DNA from: Siphonodentalium dalli
Taxonomy: Eukaryota > Mollusca > Scaphopoda > Gadilida > Siphonodentaliidae
Reading direction: 5' to 3'
DNA length: 64,000 nt
NCBI GenBank assembly: GCA_032622095.1
Contig: CP136064.1
Span: 135,477,129 to 135,541,128 of the forward strand
Both the position numbers and the translations under genes were made by a program. The notes under the pieces are model-generated. The model ran no database searches and had not been told where the DNA came from. It saw nothing but the letters and a program-made list of their open reading frames with translations. This document shows positions 44,921 through 55,737 of the stretch, piece after piece (within the stretch, counting starts at the first letter, position 1; each line of letters begins with the position of its first letter).

Positions 44921-45439
44921 GCGACATTATCAGCTCCAGCACGTCAGTGAAGGTTGACATATTCAATATACAACTAAAGGAAATATACATGCATACATGT
45001 ATTATAACAGCTATGTTCGGGTGGGCGTTATTCGCAAATACCACACACTTATGGCACCAAATGGTCGCAAAACATTGAGGTTGTTTTCGGCGATACATTT
45101 ACCCGATAATGCTTGGATTACATTTACATCGACAATCATTTTATGTATATGTGCATGTAGATCATGCATTATAGGTTCGTGTAAGCTCACATGGTGCATA
45201 CATGTGTATGTAATCGATCATGACCGTGCCAATGTTCTACTTGCATTGTATCCCTAACATACTTGTGTAAATTTCCGAATCTGATTATGTATGTCTTACA
45301 TTTTGCTGCACTCCGATTGGAGATGTCATGAACTTATATTGACATCTTGGCCTAATCTGTGCTAGACCGGAGTAGCATCCATGCATGGTGTGTAGTAATA
45401 CACGATAGTTGTGTGAGTGTATGTGGGCTAAGGTGTGTG
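44921..45439 (+). other. 3' untranslated region of the LINE
   Basis: Non-coding, between the ORF2 stop and the microsatellite. No other feature is seen. The region continues beyond the microsatellite to the terminal AATAAAGA(TA)n at 45970-45989. Confidence 0.5.
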
Positions 45440-45521
45440 TGCGAGATATATATATATATGTATATGTGTGTATATGTGTATGTATGTGTATGTGTGTATA
45501 TATATGTGTATATGTATGTAC

Positions 45522-45573
<52 letters not shown>

Positions 45574-45654
45574 GTATGTATGAGTATATGTATGTGGGGA
45601 TATATATATGTGTGTATATATGTGTGTATGTATATGTATGAGTGTGTATGTATG

Positions 45655-45720
<66 letters not shown>

Positions 45721-45790
45721 GTATATATGTATATGTATATATACATATATAATATATATAGAGGGAGGGAGAGAGAGAGAGAGAGATGTC
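45440..45790. repeat. Compound TA/TATG/GA microsatellite
   Basis: Long runs of TA, TGTA, TATG and finally GA. Repetitive frames on both strands encode Ile/Tyr/Val/Cys or Thr/His runs and are not genes. Confidence 0.95.
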
Positions 45791-45989
45791 AGGCACGCTT
45801 TGAAACAAGAATTGTTCGATTTACAATATTGCTATATTTTTATCATTTCATTGTGAATAAATAATATATGGCGCTATGTCCTATGTGCTTATATTGCCAT
45901 TTTGTTGTTGATATATTTGTTTTTGTGTGAATTAATTGTATTGTATCAATGATCTCCCATGAGGAGGAAATAAAGATATATATATATAT

Positions 45990-46225
45990 TGCAGCCAACG
46001 CGGCGTCGGGGATTAGTTCCATAATCCGTGCTGAGCCTAATCCAAAACCATCTCACTCCGGTGTGAGCACGAGGGCGGCTGCTTCCCTAAGGTTACGAAT
46101 CCACACAACTTACTCGTGCTAACGTCTGACGAGAGGAACAGCAGACAGACAAACCAATTATGACTGTCCCGCTCGACTCGCCGCCAGATAGTTGGTATTT
46201 ATTAGGGGTTTTGGGCTTGAGACCC
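45990..46225 (-). pseudogene. ORF1 unit 0, 5' part
   Basis: On the minus strand this is the standard unit leader (GGCGGCGAGTCGAGCGGGAC ... GATGGTTTTGGATTAGGCTC), followed by the ORF1 start MELIPDAALAA. It stops exactly where the LINE 3' end begins. It is the complement of the 3' part at 38387-39181. Confidence 0.65.
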
Positions 46226-46229
46226 AGGG

Positions 46230-47385
46230 AGGATTTGGAAGGGGCGTAGCCACTCCCCTACAACCCACTGTTGAATGATGACAGGGTCATGAAAATGGTT
46301 AAACAATTTTCATGAAATGGATGAATCGAAAAAAGGATGATCTAGGCGTATTTTGACATTATTTCTTCTTTTTGGCTTTCTTCTTTTTCCTGGTGGTGAT
46401 TTATTCCTGTTGTTGTTGTAATTTGTCTGCCTCGGCTAACACTCTGTCGGATTCTGCAATTTGTTTCTCAGATTCTGCCATTCTTTCGTAGAATTCTTTC
46501 CGACTTTGTTTCTGCTTTTCTTCCATCCTAAGTCGGTTAGCCTCGCTTTCTGCCATCACTCTCTGGGACTCTATGATGAGCTCTTCAACAGAGCGGATGG
46601 TGTCTGTGCTGATGTTGTTGTTGCTGTTGGTAGAGCAGGGGGACACCGGGATGAGATGGAACTCCGGTGTCCGTGGTGGCAAGCTGTCCAACTCCACCTC
46701 GAAGCTGGTGGCAGGAACAGCAGGGGTGGTGTCCTGCTCCCTTTCTCCGCTAGCCTCGATGACGACGACAGCAGGGACCTCCGGCAGATCCACGGAGTCC
46801 CTGCTAGCTGAAACGATGTCGGTCTCCATGCAGGTCGGGTCGTCTGTGCGTCTCTCAGACAACTCCGACCTGCCGGCTGCGACACTGGACGGTTGGACCA
46901 CACGGGAGGTGTGACCGGCAGATCAACGGTCACCCCCATCCTCTTCTTCCACTTCGCCCGTCTGGTGGCGTCCCTTCTTCGCCTAGGAGGAGTCTTTTTC
47001 TTCGTAGGCCCTGTCTTCATCTTCTTCATGGTGCAGCGGGTGGATATGGCGTTGACGTCCCGGTCTTTAGATCTCTGGGTACCAGCATCTTCCGTCCGGA
47101 ACTCCAAGCAAAGGACCAGATAGCCCCTGCTTTACTTGATTGACCAGCTAGCAGTGTCAACTATCCGGCACATTTGCACTGCAGCCAACGCGGCGTCAGG
47201 GATTAGCTCCATAATCCGTCCTGAGTCTAATCCAAAACCATCTCACTGGCGTTAACAAGGGGGCAGCTGCAACCGAAGTCGCGACCACACAACTCACTCG
47301 TGCTAACGCTGACGGAGAGGAACTGCAGGAAGACAAAGCAATTTATGGCTGTCCCGCTCAACTCGCCGCCAGTTGGTATAGTAGG
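46230..47385 (-). pseudogene. ORF1 unit 1 (type A), stop codon and frameshift
   Basis: The leader runs from about 47380 and the start codon is at 47212. The N-terminus MELIPDAALAA... meets a TAA within the conserved WS-I-K block. The frame is open again from 47107 with EFRTEDAGTQ and KKKTPPRRRRDATRRAKWKK. One base is lost near 46905, shifting to the frame that ends at 46401 with a Gln/Glu-rich coiled coil (about 46560-46405). The tail (complement of 46230-46275) is the GTGGGTTGTAGGGGAGTGG type, followed by the leader of unit 0. No functional protein is expected from this copy. Confidence 0.65.
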
Positions 47386-47394
47386 GATTGTAGT

Positions 47395-48480
47395 TTGGGG
47401 GGGGGGGGCTAACCCCGGGATGGTCGAATAGACCGAAAGGTCTACCCCTTCACCCCTCATGTTATATGCCTTTATTTAGAAATCAGAAAAAAGAGCTATT
47501 TTTTGGTTCTCTATCTTTTTTTGGACTTTTTCTTCCTGTGCCTCTTCGCCGGTGGTGGTGCAGACGAAGAGGCATCCGATGGAGAGGTGTTGCTCGTGCT
47601 GCTGGTATTGATCTTGATCTTGATCTGTCGATATCTGAGGTGTCCTTCTTAGTCGATCTTGCCTTCTACGTCAGTCGGGTCATCAGCGTCTGCTTCAGTA
47701 TAAATGGTGTCGTTGTGAACCAATTCGCTGTCTACTCTGGTGAAGGTGTACCTTTCTTGTTTTTCTTTAGCAGCGAGTACCCGGCTCCTCAGATTGTCGA
47801 AAAGTACATCGAGCTTATATACTTCGTCATGTGTTCTTCTCTCCCTGGGTGGAGACTCCGGTTCGTACTTCGACGTCTCCGGGACTGTGAAAGAGTCTTC
47901 TCTCTGTGGTGGTGTTGAATCCAGCCCCATCTCTAGGTTCGACTGTTCCATCACAGGAACTGCCGTGATGACATCAGTCGGTTCCTGTTGTGGTCGTGTT
48001 AACACAGTCGACACCGCATCCTCTGCAGAGGCTGTCTGGATGTTGTCAGTCGGCCTCTGATGTGGTAAATCAGTGGATGCGGCATCCGGGGGTAGGTCCT
48101 GTCCAGGGCGCTGTCCAGAAAGGACCAAGTGGGAGGTAGCTGGGCGTCTCTCAGCCTTCCTCTTAATTCACCTGGCCCTTCTTTCGGCGTCCCTGCGACG
48201 GTGTCCCGGACTCTTCTTCTTCTTCTTCTGTATTTCTTTAGCCCCTCCAACTTTGGTCTTGGACTGCTCCGAACCGCCGCTGGTTGAGGGTTCCACGCTG
48301 AATTCCAAGGCCACATCCAACCGACCCTTGTGTGCATGGATAGACCAACGCACACAATAGGCCGATTGGAAGCCCTCCAAATCGTTGTAGACTTGGTTTG
48401 GTATACGGTCCATTGGACTAAGCCTAATCCAAAACCAAGTCCGACAAAAAAGATCACGAACCACTCAAGGGATTAAGCGC
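47395..48480 (-). pseudogene. ORF1 unit 2 (type B), frameshifted
   Basis: The minus-strand N-terminus FQSAYCVRWSIHAHKGRLDV (about 48375-48315) and KKKKKSPGHRRRDAERRAR (about 48225-48170) belong to the type B variant, as at 31.3 kb. The frame then shifts. The C-terminal half at 48128-47649 is acidic, with a likely helix (VYKLDVLFDNLRSRVLAAKE), and continues to a basic end near 47520. The tail with AAATAAAGGC and TGAGGGGTGAAGGGGTAG lies at 47480-47395. The unit is joined head-to-tail to unit 1. Confidence 0.6.
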
Positions 48481-48499
48481 GGAGCGCTCGGCAGACGAC

Positions 48500-49440
48500 C
48501 CTTCCCCTTGAGCGGCCGCAAGCAGAATGAAAAGTTGGTATGCTGATATGGGGTTTGCGATTTGACCGGGGAGGATTTGGAAGGGGCGGCACCCCTTCCC
48601 TACAACCCACTGTTGAATCCTCGTCCCTCACTGAAGAGTTGGAACCGCAGCTGTTGTTGTTGGTGCTGGTGGAGATGGAGGACACCGGGATGTGATGGTA
48701 CTCCGGTGTCCGAGGTGGTAAACTGTCCAACTCCACATCGAAGCTGGCGGCAGGAACATATGGGGTGGTGTCCACGCCCCTGTCTCCGCTCGCCTCGATG
48801 ACGACAGCAGGGACCTCCGGCAGATCAACGGAGTCCCTTCTAGCTGCAGTGATGTCGTCAGTCTCCATGCAGGTCGGGTCATCTGGGCGTCTCTCAGACA
48901 ACTCCGGCCTGCCGGCTATGACACTCGACGGCTGAACCACACGGGGAGGGTGACCGGCAGATCAACAGTCACCCCCATCTTCTTCTTCCATTTCACCCGT
49001 CTGGCGGCGTCCCTTCTCCGTCGAGCTGGTGTCTTTCTCTTCGGATGCGCTGTCTTCACCTTCTTCTTCATGTTACGTCAGGTCTCGGCGTTCCTGTCCC
49101 GTGCAGCATACATCTGGATACCAACATCCTCTGTCCGGAATTCAATGCAAAGAACCAGATAGCCCCTGTTAGCCTGGAGATTCCAGCTAACAGTGTCAAC
49201 TATCTGACTTCTTTGCATTGCAGCCAACGCGGCGTCGGGGATTAGCTCCATAATCCGTCCTGAGCCTAATCCAAAACCGTCTCACTCAGGCTGGCATTAA
49301 CACGAGGGCAGCTACACCCGAAGGCGCGACCACACAACTCACTCGTGTTAACGTCTGACAAAGAGGAACTAATACAGACAAAGCAAATGATGACTGCCTC
49401 GCTCCACTCCATGCCAGATGGTTGGTATGAATTTCTACCA
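48500..49440 (-). pseudogene. ORF1 unit 3 (type A), frameshifted, C-terminus lost
   Basis: The leader is at 49440-49252 and the start codon at 49251. The N-terminus MELIPDAALAAMQRSQIVDT, then WNLQANRGYLVLCIEFRTE, is the best-preserved type A N-terminus after the copy at 8042. A stop follows after ARDRNAET. KKKVKTAHPKRKTPARRRRD continues near 49060-49010, and a shift near 48940 leads into the acidic middle (SSVIAGRPELSERRPDD). The coiled coil and basic end are missing. The frame runs straight into the GTGGGTTGTAGGGAAGGGG tail at about 48612. Confidence 0.65.
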
Positions 49441-49795
49441 TAGTATATATACCATATCAGATGGAGATAATGAAACATGATCATAAGAGTGATCTATTAT
49501 AGTGATATAATGTCAATTATTTGAAGTTGGTTTCTCATTGAAATTATCAAAACAAGCCTTCTATCTCAAAGGTTAACAAATGCTTAAGCAAACAAACAGG
49601 AGGTGTCAACATAATTCACCATTGAGACACAGTGGATAAAAACTCAGTGTTGAGACAACATAGTGATAACAAGTCACCAGTATTACACTTTGAAATTTGG
49701 AAAAAAACATTTGAAGAAACCATTGGATGAATCATGAAAGAGAACTTTGAGAAGAAACAAGTATACCCGTGATTTTGAAGTAATTGAAATTAGAC

Positions 49796-49935
49796 CCTAA
49801 TTACAATTACAATTACATCCAAACCAATTGCAATTGCAATTACATGTAATTGAGAATAAACTCAATTACCAATTACATGCAATTACTTGAAAAAAATGTA
49901 ATTAATTACAGTCAATTACAATTACAAATTACAAT
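49796..49935. repeat. AATTAC-type simple repeat
   Basis: Runs of CAATTACAATTACA with interruptions. A low-complexity, AT-rich tract. Confidence 0.9.
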
Positions 49936-49939
49936 TACC

Positions 49940-52900
49940 CCATCCCTGATGTCCATTGTATATCCCATTATATATCCAATAAATATATACAAAATACTAC
50001 ATGTACTCCTTGCATCGCAGCATGGACATCATGTTGCTCAGCTTGTTATTGTTATGGCGAACTGGGTCACATATGGCGTCCAACAAATACGAATATGGCC
50101 CATTCAAATCCAGACAAGAGCCGATTTGTGATTTACGGACATAAATGTCTTGTAAAGTTTGTAAGTTACTGTACGATGACGGTGGTTTCTATATGCAGTG
50201 GGGTGATTTGTGGGTGGAATGATTCAACTGCAGGATACACGTTTGACGCTCGACAAACACTGATATACATCATTACTCCTTGAGCAGATAAGAAGGGAAT
50301 GCCCAAAATCTTGTACATCATCTCGTTTGTTAGCATTGGTAAACGCCTCGAATATATTGTCATGGATTTAGTTACATGTGCGATATGTATTTACGTACGA
50401 ACTGTTTTGTATTCAATGAAATACTATTAACATACGACAATAGGATCGAAGTGACTTAGTCGGGCAGGTGCGTAGCATAATATGCCATCCGAAGCACTTC
50501 GGATATGCTGCAGCTGGTTCCATTTTTAAAAACGCGAATTTGTAAAATTTGCACGGATTTGGGAATGGAATGTCAGTGACGGTTGTTCCAACGTGCAGTG
50601 AAATGGTTTCCCGTTAGAACAATTCAACTGCACGTAGAAATCACTGACGCCTGGCAATCACTGACACAAATAATAATGCCTATTACGTGTTGTTATACAT
50701 TTAGTTATATGATTTAAATTGTTTTGTACTGTAACAACGATTACATATTAATCAAGTAATTGCTCATGTTTCTGTTATAAATAAATAAAATAAATAAATA
50801 ACAGTTTTGTATAGCGTAATATCCACCGAAGTGCTCTAAAACGCTTGACATGTTAAACATAAAATACAATTGCAAATATAAGACATAATTATGGACATCA
50901 ACAAAAATGTAGAAATACAAAAGCGCATAAAATTACAAATCGAAAAATATTAAAAAGTTACTGGTAAATTGGGGGTGATAACATGCTAAAAAATACTATC
51001 AGCGAAAAAAGGGGTAAAATGGCGAACGGGTAACAAGCTAAAAATAACATGAAAAGGCAGGGGAGGGGTGAAAAAAAAATCCGGCACGTATGCCGGGGTG
51101 GGTGGGTGGTCAAAGCCACCAACAAGCAATTTTTTCCGCAACTAAAAAAAAAAATTCCTGCTTGTTTTTTAGTGTTTTGGCAATGAGTTGGGCTTCAAAA
51201 CCACTTTAAATGAGAGAAATAATGTAATTATAACTGTAAACCGACTGCAGGCAGTTATCGTGTTGTATTTTGTTGCAAATTTGAAATCCAATATGGCCGC
51301 TGCCAGCCATGTTTTTTTGGCCGAATGACCTCAAAATGACTCATTCCTATTTACATGTCCATGTTAACATCCATGATAAATAGTATGCACAGAAATTCAT
51401 ATACAGCTGTTTACAGTGAATTTCCCACCGCAAATCTCTGTTTTAGTGTTAAAATGGGGGTTGGTGTCAAAAAATGGTGGGAAAAAACTGCCGAAAACGG
51501 AACAAAAATTGGCGGTGGGGGTGGGTGGGTACAAAAAATGATCGAAAGGGAAAAAATGCCATACGTGCCTGAATTTTTTTTCCGACCACCCCCCCCCCTG
51601 GAAAAGGGGGTAAAATGGGGAAAGATCGGGAAACGAGTAAAATTGAAACGAAAAATATTGATGAGACTAAGGTGCTTAATTAGTGATCCAAACAGTATAA
51701 AAGATAGAATATTATAAACAAATAGTATTTACATTATTATTTTTGTTTTTTTGTTTTGTTTTTGTTTTGTTGGTATTTTAAGATAAAAATAAAAACAGTA
51801 GTAGTACGTGGGTCTCCTTGGCTTCAATCGTAAAATTGGGGATAAGTGTATTTTGAGTATGTTAGTACTATAGTACTATATATTTGAGAATCGTTGATAA
51901 AAATGGGCGTAAGTATATTTTCGATAGAGTAGGGCGTCATATCTGAGCGTCATGTTGGTGTGTTTATATTTTTGGTTAAGGTTTTTTTTTTTTTGTAATC
52001 TCGGCCGACTATTGCGTGTCTGACACATAAACTAAATAATCTCAGCTTAAGATGGCTTAACCAAATTATTCATAGAGCAGGTCGTCATATTTGAGCGTCA
52101 TGTGTATATTGTTGACTAACAAGTTGGTTCATCGTGTGAAGTTGCTTTTTTCTTATATCTCGGCCGACTATTAAATGTCTGACACATCAACTAAATAATC
52201 TCAGCTTAAGACGGCTTAACCAACTTATTTGCTTAAGACGGCTTAACCGAATTATTTGCGTAAAGATTCAGACACACATACATCTTACTGTATTTTGAGT
52301 AACAGATGAATATTCCTACCTACTGGATAGTGCGTATTCATCCGAAGAAATGTCTGATTCTGTCAACTGGGATTAAAAAAAAATGAACACTTTAAATATT
52401 GTATATCCTACCATATGTGAACTTGAATTATGTCATCAACAATAATACATGTATAATCGATTATCTTTTCAATAATAATATCTCTCTGGGTTCTATCGTG
52501 GTAAAAACTCTTTTGTTTGACAAGAGATTTTCCACTCAATGTTTGTCACAGACCTACGTCATAATACTCCCCTCCCCCAACAACCCCTCCTCCCCTACCC
52601 CCAAGCACCTTCCCATCTCACATCACTTACCCACACCTATTCATGCGCGTATATATTGTACAATGTGTACGTGTCGGAGCAAAAGACATCCAAATAAGGA
52701 GTATTACCTCATAGTAAAATCAACGCTCTTTATTCATCTTTCAACATCAATGACACACGTGCATTATCGCGAATATTGGAAGAATTATTGGAAAGAGCGT
52801 ACGTTTATAGAGTTATTGTTCTTAGAACGAGAATTGTTAGTCCTGTAACGGCACTGAATCTGGCGAGGTTTGCCGAATGCTATGCACCCGTGTCAGCTAA

Positions 52901-54300
52901 ATCCACATTTAGCATTTAATTTTCAATAAGGTTGATTTGTTTTTCAAATTTAATAGTGTTGCTATGACGAGGCTGATCGAAGAAGAAAAATAAATTCGTT
53001 TTATTAATTTGTCAATTCTATTCCAACATGGCGGCCACCACCGGGGGTCCATAGGTCTGAATCGCCCGGATGTAAAAACAATTTTTTTCATGTTGACGGA
53101 GTATAGAAATTAGTGACGTCACAACTATACTTGCGTCGCTTACGCATGGGCTATTGAGAAGTATGGCCTTGTACGTAAATAATAACGCGCGTTATCGAAT
53201 CTATGTTACACCATAACCGCGGGTTATTGTAATTTAATGAAGATTTTCCACTGAGTTTTGCCACAGAACTACGTGATAATACCCAAATCAAATCAGTTGT
53301 CCGTAAAGAAAAACCAACCAATAACCAAGATGACTTGTCCGTAACTAAATGCAAAAGACCTCAAACGTTGAAAAAGAATTTCATACCGAATATAAGTAAT
53401 CTCCCAAACTTCTCAAATCACGGCCATAACATCAAATTAGTTTCACGGGTTGCATGTATGATCACCCGTACACGTCAGCACCTTATCGCGTTAATACTTC
53501 ACCTGTACATATAAACGGCTTATTGAGTTATGCATACATATAGTACGTCACCTGGACATTTTATCAGTTTATCACGTGATCACTAAATGTGGCAATCGGG
53601 TGTCCGGAGATTCCTGCAATGTATTATTTATAATAATTGGACTCATTGATCTCACATAAATAATACTCTTAGTTGTTCCAATAAAATAGTTATCAAATTC
53701 GATCACCAATAGATATGACTGTGGAATATAACGATCTTTAACTTATTTATCGATCTATGTTAGAACATGGTCTTAACAAAAAACATGACCATAACAAAAA
53801 TTACCTTACCTTTATGCATGAATCTAATTTTACCATGCGTAAATATTGTCAGCTTATCGTCTGATGAGCAAATCCGATGTTTACATACTTAAACTGAGGT
53901 ATGATTGTATTATGTGTACATGTATATATGGTCGTAGCGTGACGAGCAAAATGTGATGTTTACACACTTAAGCTCTGGATAAAAAATACATATCGCATCT
54001 GCAGCACTCTACTTCATTGTGAATTAAGTCACTCGGGGTTAGTTGACTACAAACCTGTTACACCACAGCATTGGGTTATTGTAATTTAATGAAAATTTTA
54101 TACGGAGGTATCGTGATTGCTTTCAAAAATAGTACAACTTCCCGTTTGTAACACATGAATGAAGAGCGTTTAACGTATACGAAATTACTACACGACTGAA
54201 CTGAACCTTGAAATTTATATTTCACATCTTCCCAACAACAGATACAGACATAATCATAGTGTTATACTGTCTTGTATGTATACACGCTATGACACCATTA
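49940..54300. other. Long non-coding stretch
   Basis: No gene recognised in 4.3 kb. Identifiable pieces: an inverted pair around GGCACGTATGCC (about 51083) and GGCACGTATGG on the other strand (about 51559); one satellite unit (about 51283-51370); an AACGCTCTTTATT motif (52722-52734); and a fragment near 52868 (GGCGAGGTTTGCCGAATG) shared with 41.6 kb. Blocks near 52528 and 53241 (TTTTCCACT(C/G)A ... CACAGA(A/C)CTACGT) are also related to each other. Confidence 0.35.
52010..52240. repeat. Two ~137-bp tandem units
   Basis: TCTCGGCCGACTATT ... GTCTGACACAT and AACTAAATAATCTCAGCTTA occur at about 52001 and 52138, and GCTTAAGACGGCTTAACC then repeats again at 52202-52250. No coding sense. Confidence 0.6.
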
Positions 54301-54331
54301 AAGGGGGCAATACACTCAAGGTGTGTGAATA

Positions 54332-54590
54332 TTAAAGGAACACAATGCACTCTAAAGGAACACAAGGCACTCATTATGAATGAATGTTAAAGAAACACAA
54401 TACACGCACTGGTGTTTGAATATTAAAGGAATACAATGCACTCTAAAGGAACACAAGGCACTCATTATGAATGAATGTTAAAGAAACACAATAAACGCAC
54501 TGGTGTTTGAATATTAAAGGAGCACAATGCACTCTAAAGGAACACAAGGCACTCATTATGAATGAATGTTAACAATACAAGCGCAGTGGT
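54332..54590. repeat. Three ~90-bp tandem units
   Basis: Each unit contains GAATATTAAAGGA(A/G)(C/T)ACAATG, CTCTAAAGGAACACAAGGCA, CTCATTATGAATGAATGTTA and CGCACTGGTGTTT, starting near 54327, 54417 and 54508. The last unit is incomplete. The array lies just left of the inverted-repeat ATPase element. Confidence 0.8.
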
Positions 54591-54802
54591 TGAAAGTTAA
54601 AATGACACAGAACAATATTTAAAGTTCAAATTTTCGGGCTCTTAATGCACCTTTTATCAATACTTATCGTTTCTCACTCTACAATTCCCAATAATCCACT
54701 CACTCTCTCCCCGCTTATAGATATATAACGAAAACGAGAATATCATGTTGATGAAGTTTATTGAAATTTAATTGTTGTCTGAATCTACAGCCCATTCATT
54801 AT

Positions 54803-54966
54803 TATATCCGTGTTTGGTCAGTTTGACCATTTTCTTCATGATCATGTTATGTATTGGTGACGACCACAACAACAACAACAACAACATCTACTTTTTTGGG
54901 GCGGGGCAAAATTACATGACACTGCCGTTGCCGCCACCGTTGCCGCCGCCGCCGCTGCAGTAAAAT
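54803..54966 (+). repeat. Left inverted arm
   Basis: Positions 54803-54860 are the near-perfect complement of 57302-57359 (shared block CCGTGTTTGGTCAGTTTGAC). Positions 54860-54966 match the complement of about 57117-57228 (CATCTACTTTTTTGGGG, then GCCG-rich repeats). The arm contains an open frame with a run of Asn codons, IYFFG and a Pro/Leu-rich end, which is also open in the other arm. Confidence 0.85.
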
Positions 54967-55010
54967 AACATGACATGTGGTACATAATACAATTTTTTTT
55001 ATTATATTAA

Positions 55011-55715
55011 CTATTCACTGTCACTTTCGTCCGAATTGTCATCACTTTCGTCAGAAGTGTCATTTGTTTCGTCCATGAATTTTTCTAGCATCGGTTTGTA
55101 CTTTAATATTGACATTTTCACTGCATCACGATTTTCATAACCATTATTCAAATATTTGTCGACTTTATCCATGACTCGGTTGTGCAGAGTTCCATTGCGC
55201 AGCTGCAGATACGCTAATATTATCATAGCATAACCATTCATAAATTGATTCATATCTTTACTTTTAAGGTCCTTGTCAGCTTGTACCTTTGCTTCTTTTT
55301 CTGTCGAGCCATTTTCCGTATACGTTTCCACTTTATCACTCCATTCTTCTCGTGTTTTATCTCTACTCTCATCACACACACTTTTGAAGTATTCATCTTC
55401 ATTTAATTTAATTTTCTTATTCTGACTATCATCCGTGTCCTCAGTTAATTTTCGTTTTAACTTATTTTCTTGACACCAGTTTTTTACATGTCTCTGAACA
55501 TCATAATGATCTTCGAACAATAGCCCGCAGTCATTACAAGGGCACGACATGTCTTCTCGAATGTCTATGTTTTGACGGTTCTTCTTATTAATTTCATCGA
55601 GCTCACCAGGTGGCCTTATGTCCTTAGTATAGCCATTATGTTGACCCTGGGGCACAATATAATTATATGCTATGCCCTTCTGTTGACCAGGGAGTTCTCT
55701 GTCATCGTATTTCAT
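55011..55715 (-). CDS. Zinc-finger acidic protein of the ATPase element
   Basis: A 234-codon frame. The first 55 residues include repeats of a segment also found at the end of the ATPase gene (KYDDRE...), so M56 (about 55550) may be the real start. Residues 60-81 form a C-x2-C-x12-H-x4-C zinc finger (CNDCGLLFEDHYDVQRH). A Lys-rich nuclear-localisation-like stretch (about 84-106) follows. Then comes a helical Asp/Glu/Lys-rich region with MNQFMNGYAMIILAYLQLRN (about 154-173), and the protein ends in a strongly acidic Asp/Ser tail. The frame lies 22 bases downstream of the ATPase on the same strand. I do not know its function; a DNA-binding or packaging accessory role is inferred from context. 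Confidence 0.6.
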   Translation of the reverse strand: MKYDDRELPGQQKGIAYNYIVPQGQHNGYTKDIRPPGELDEINKKNRQNIDIREDMSCPCNDCGLLFEDHYDVQRHVKNWCQENKLKRKLTEDTDDSQNKKIKLNEDEYFKSVCDESRDKTREEWSDKVETYTENGSTEKEAKVQADKDLKSKDMNQFMNGYAMIILAYLQLRNGTLHNRVMDKVDKYLNNGYENRDAVKMSILKYKPMLEKFMDETNDTSDESDDNSDESDSE

Positions 55716-55737
55716 CGCATTCTGTTGACCCTGGGTC

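Larger units (their letters stand above)
39182..45989 (+). mobile_element. Near-full-length APE-type LINE with a 2.1-kb internal insert
   Basis: The element has a short leader (39182-39227), the endonuclease N-terminus (39228-about 39560), a non-coding insert (about 39560-41690) and the rest of ORF2 (about 41690-44920). The 3' region carries long microsatellites and ends GAGGAAATAAAGA(TA)n at about 45989. Both flanks belong to one minus-strand ORF1 unit, so the element sits inside that unit. Confidence 0.65.

Noticed and set aside
45285-45856. Several overlapping frames rich in Ile/Tyr, Thr/His or Cys/Val
   Set aside because: They are translations of the TA/TATG/GA microsatellite on both strands.
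47466-47918. 150-codon plus-strand frame
   Set aside because: Shadow of the minus-strand type B ORF1; Phe/Arg/Ser-rich with no features of its own.
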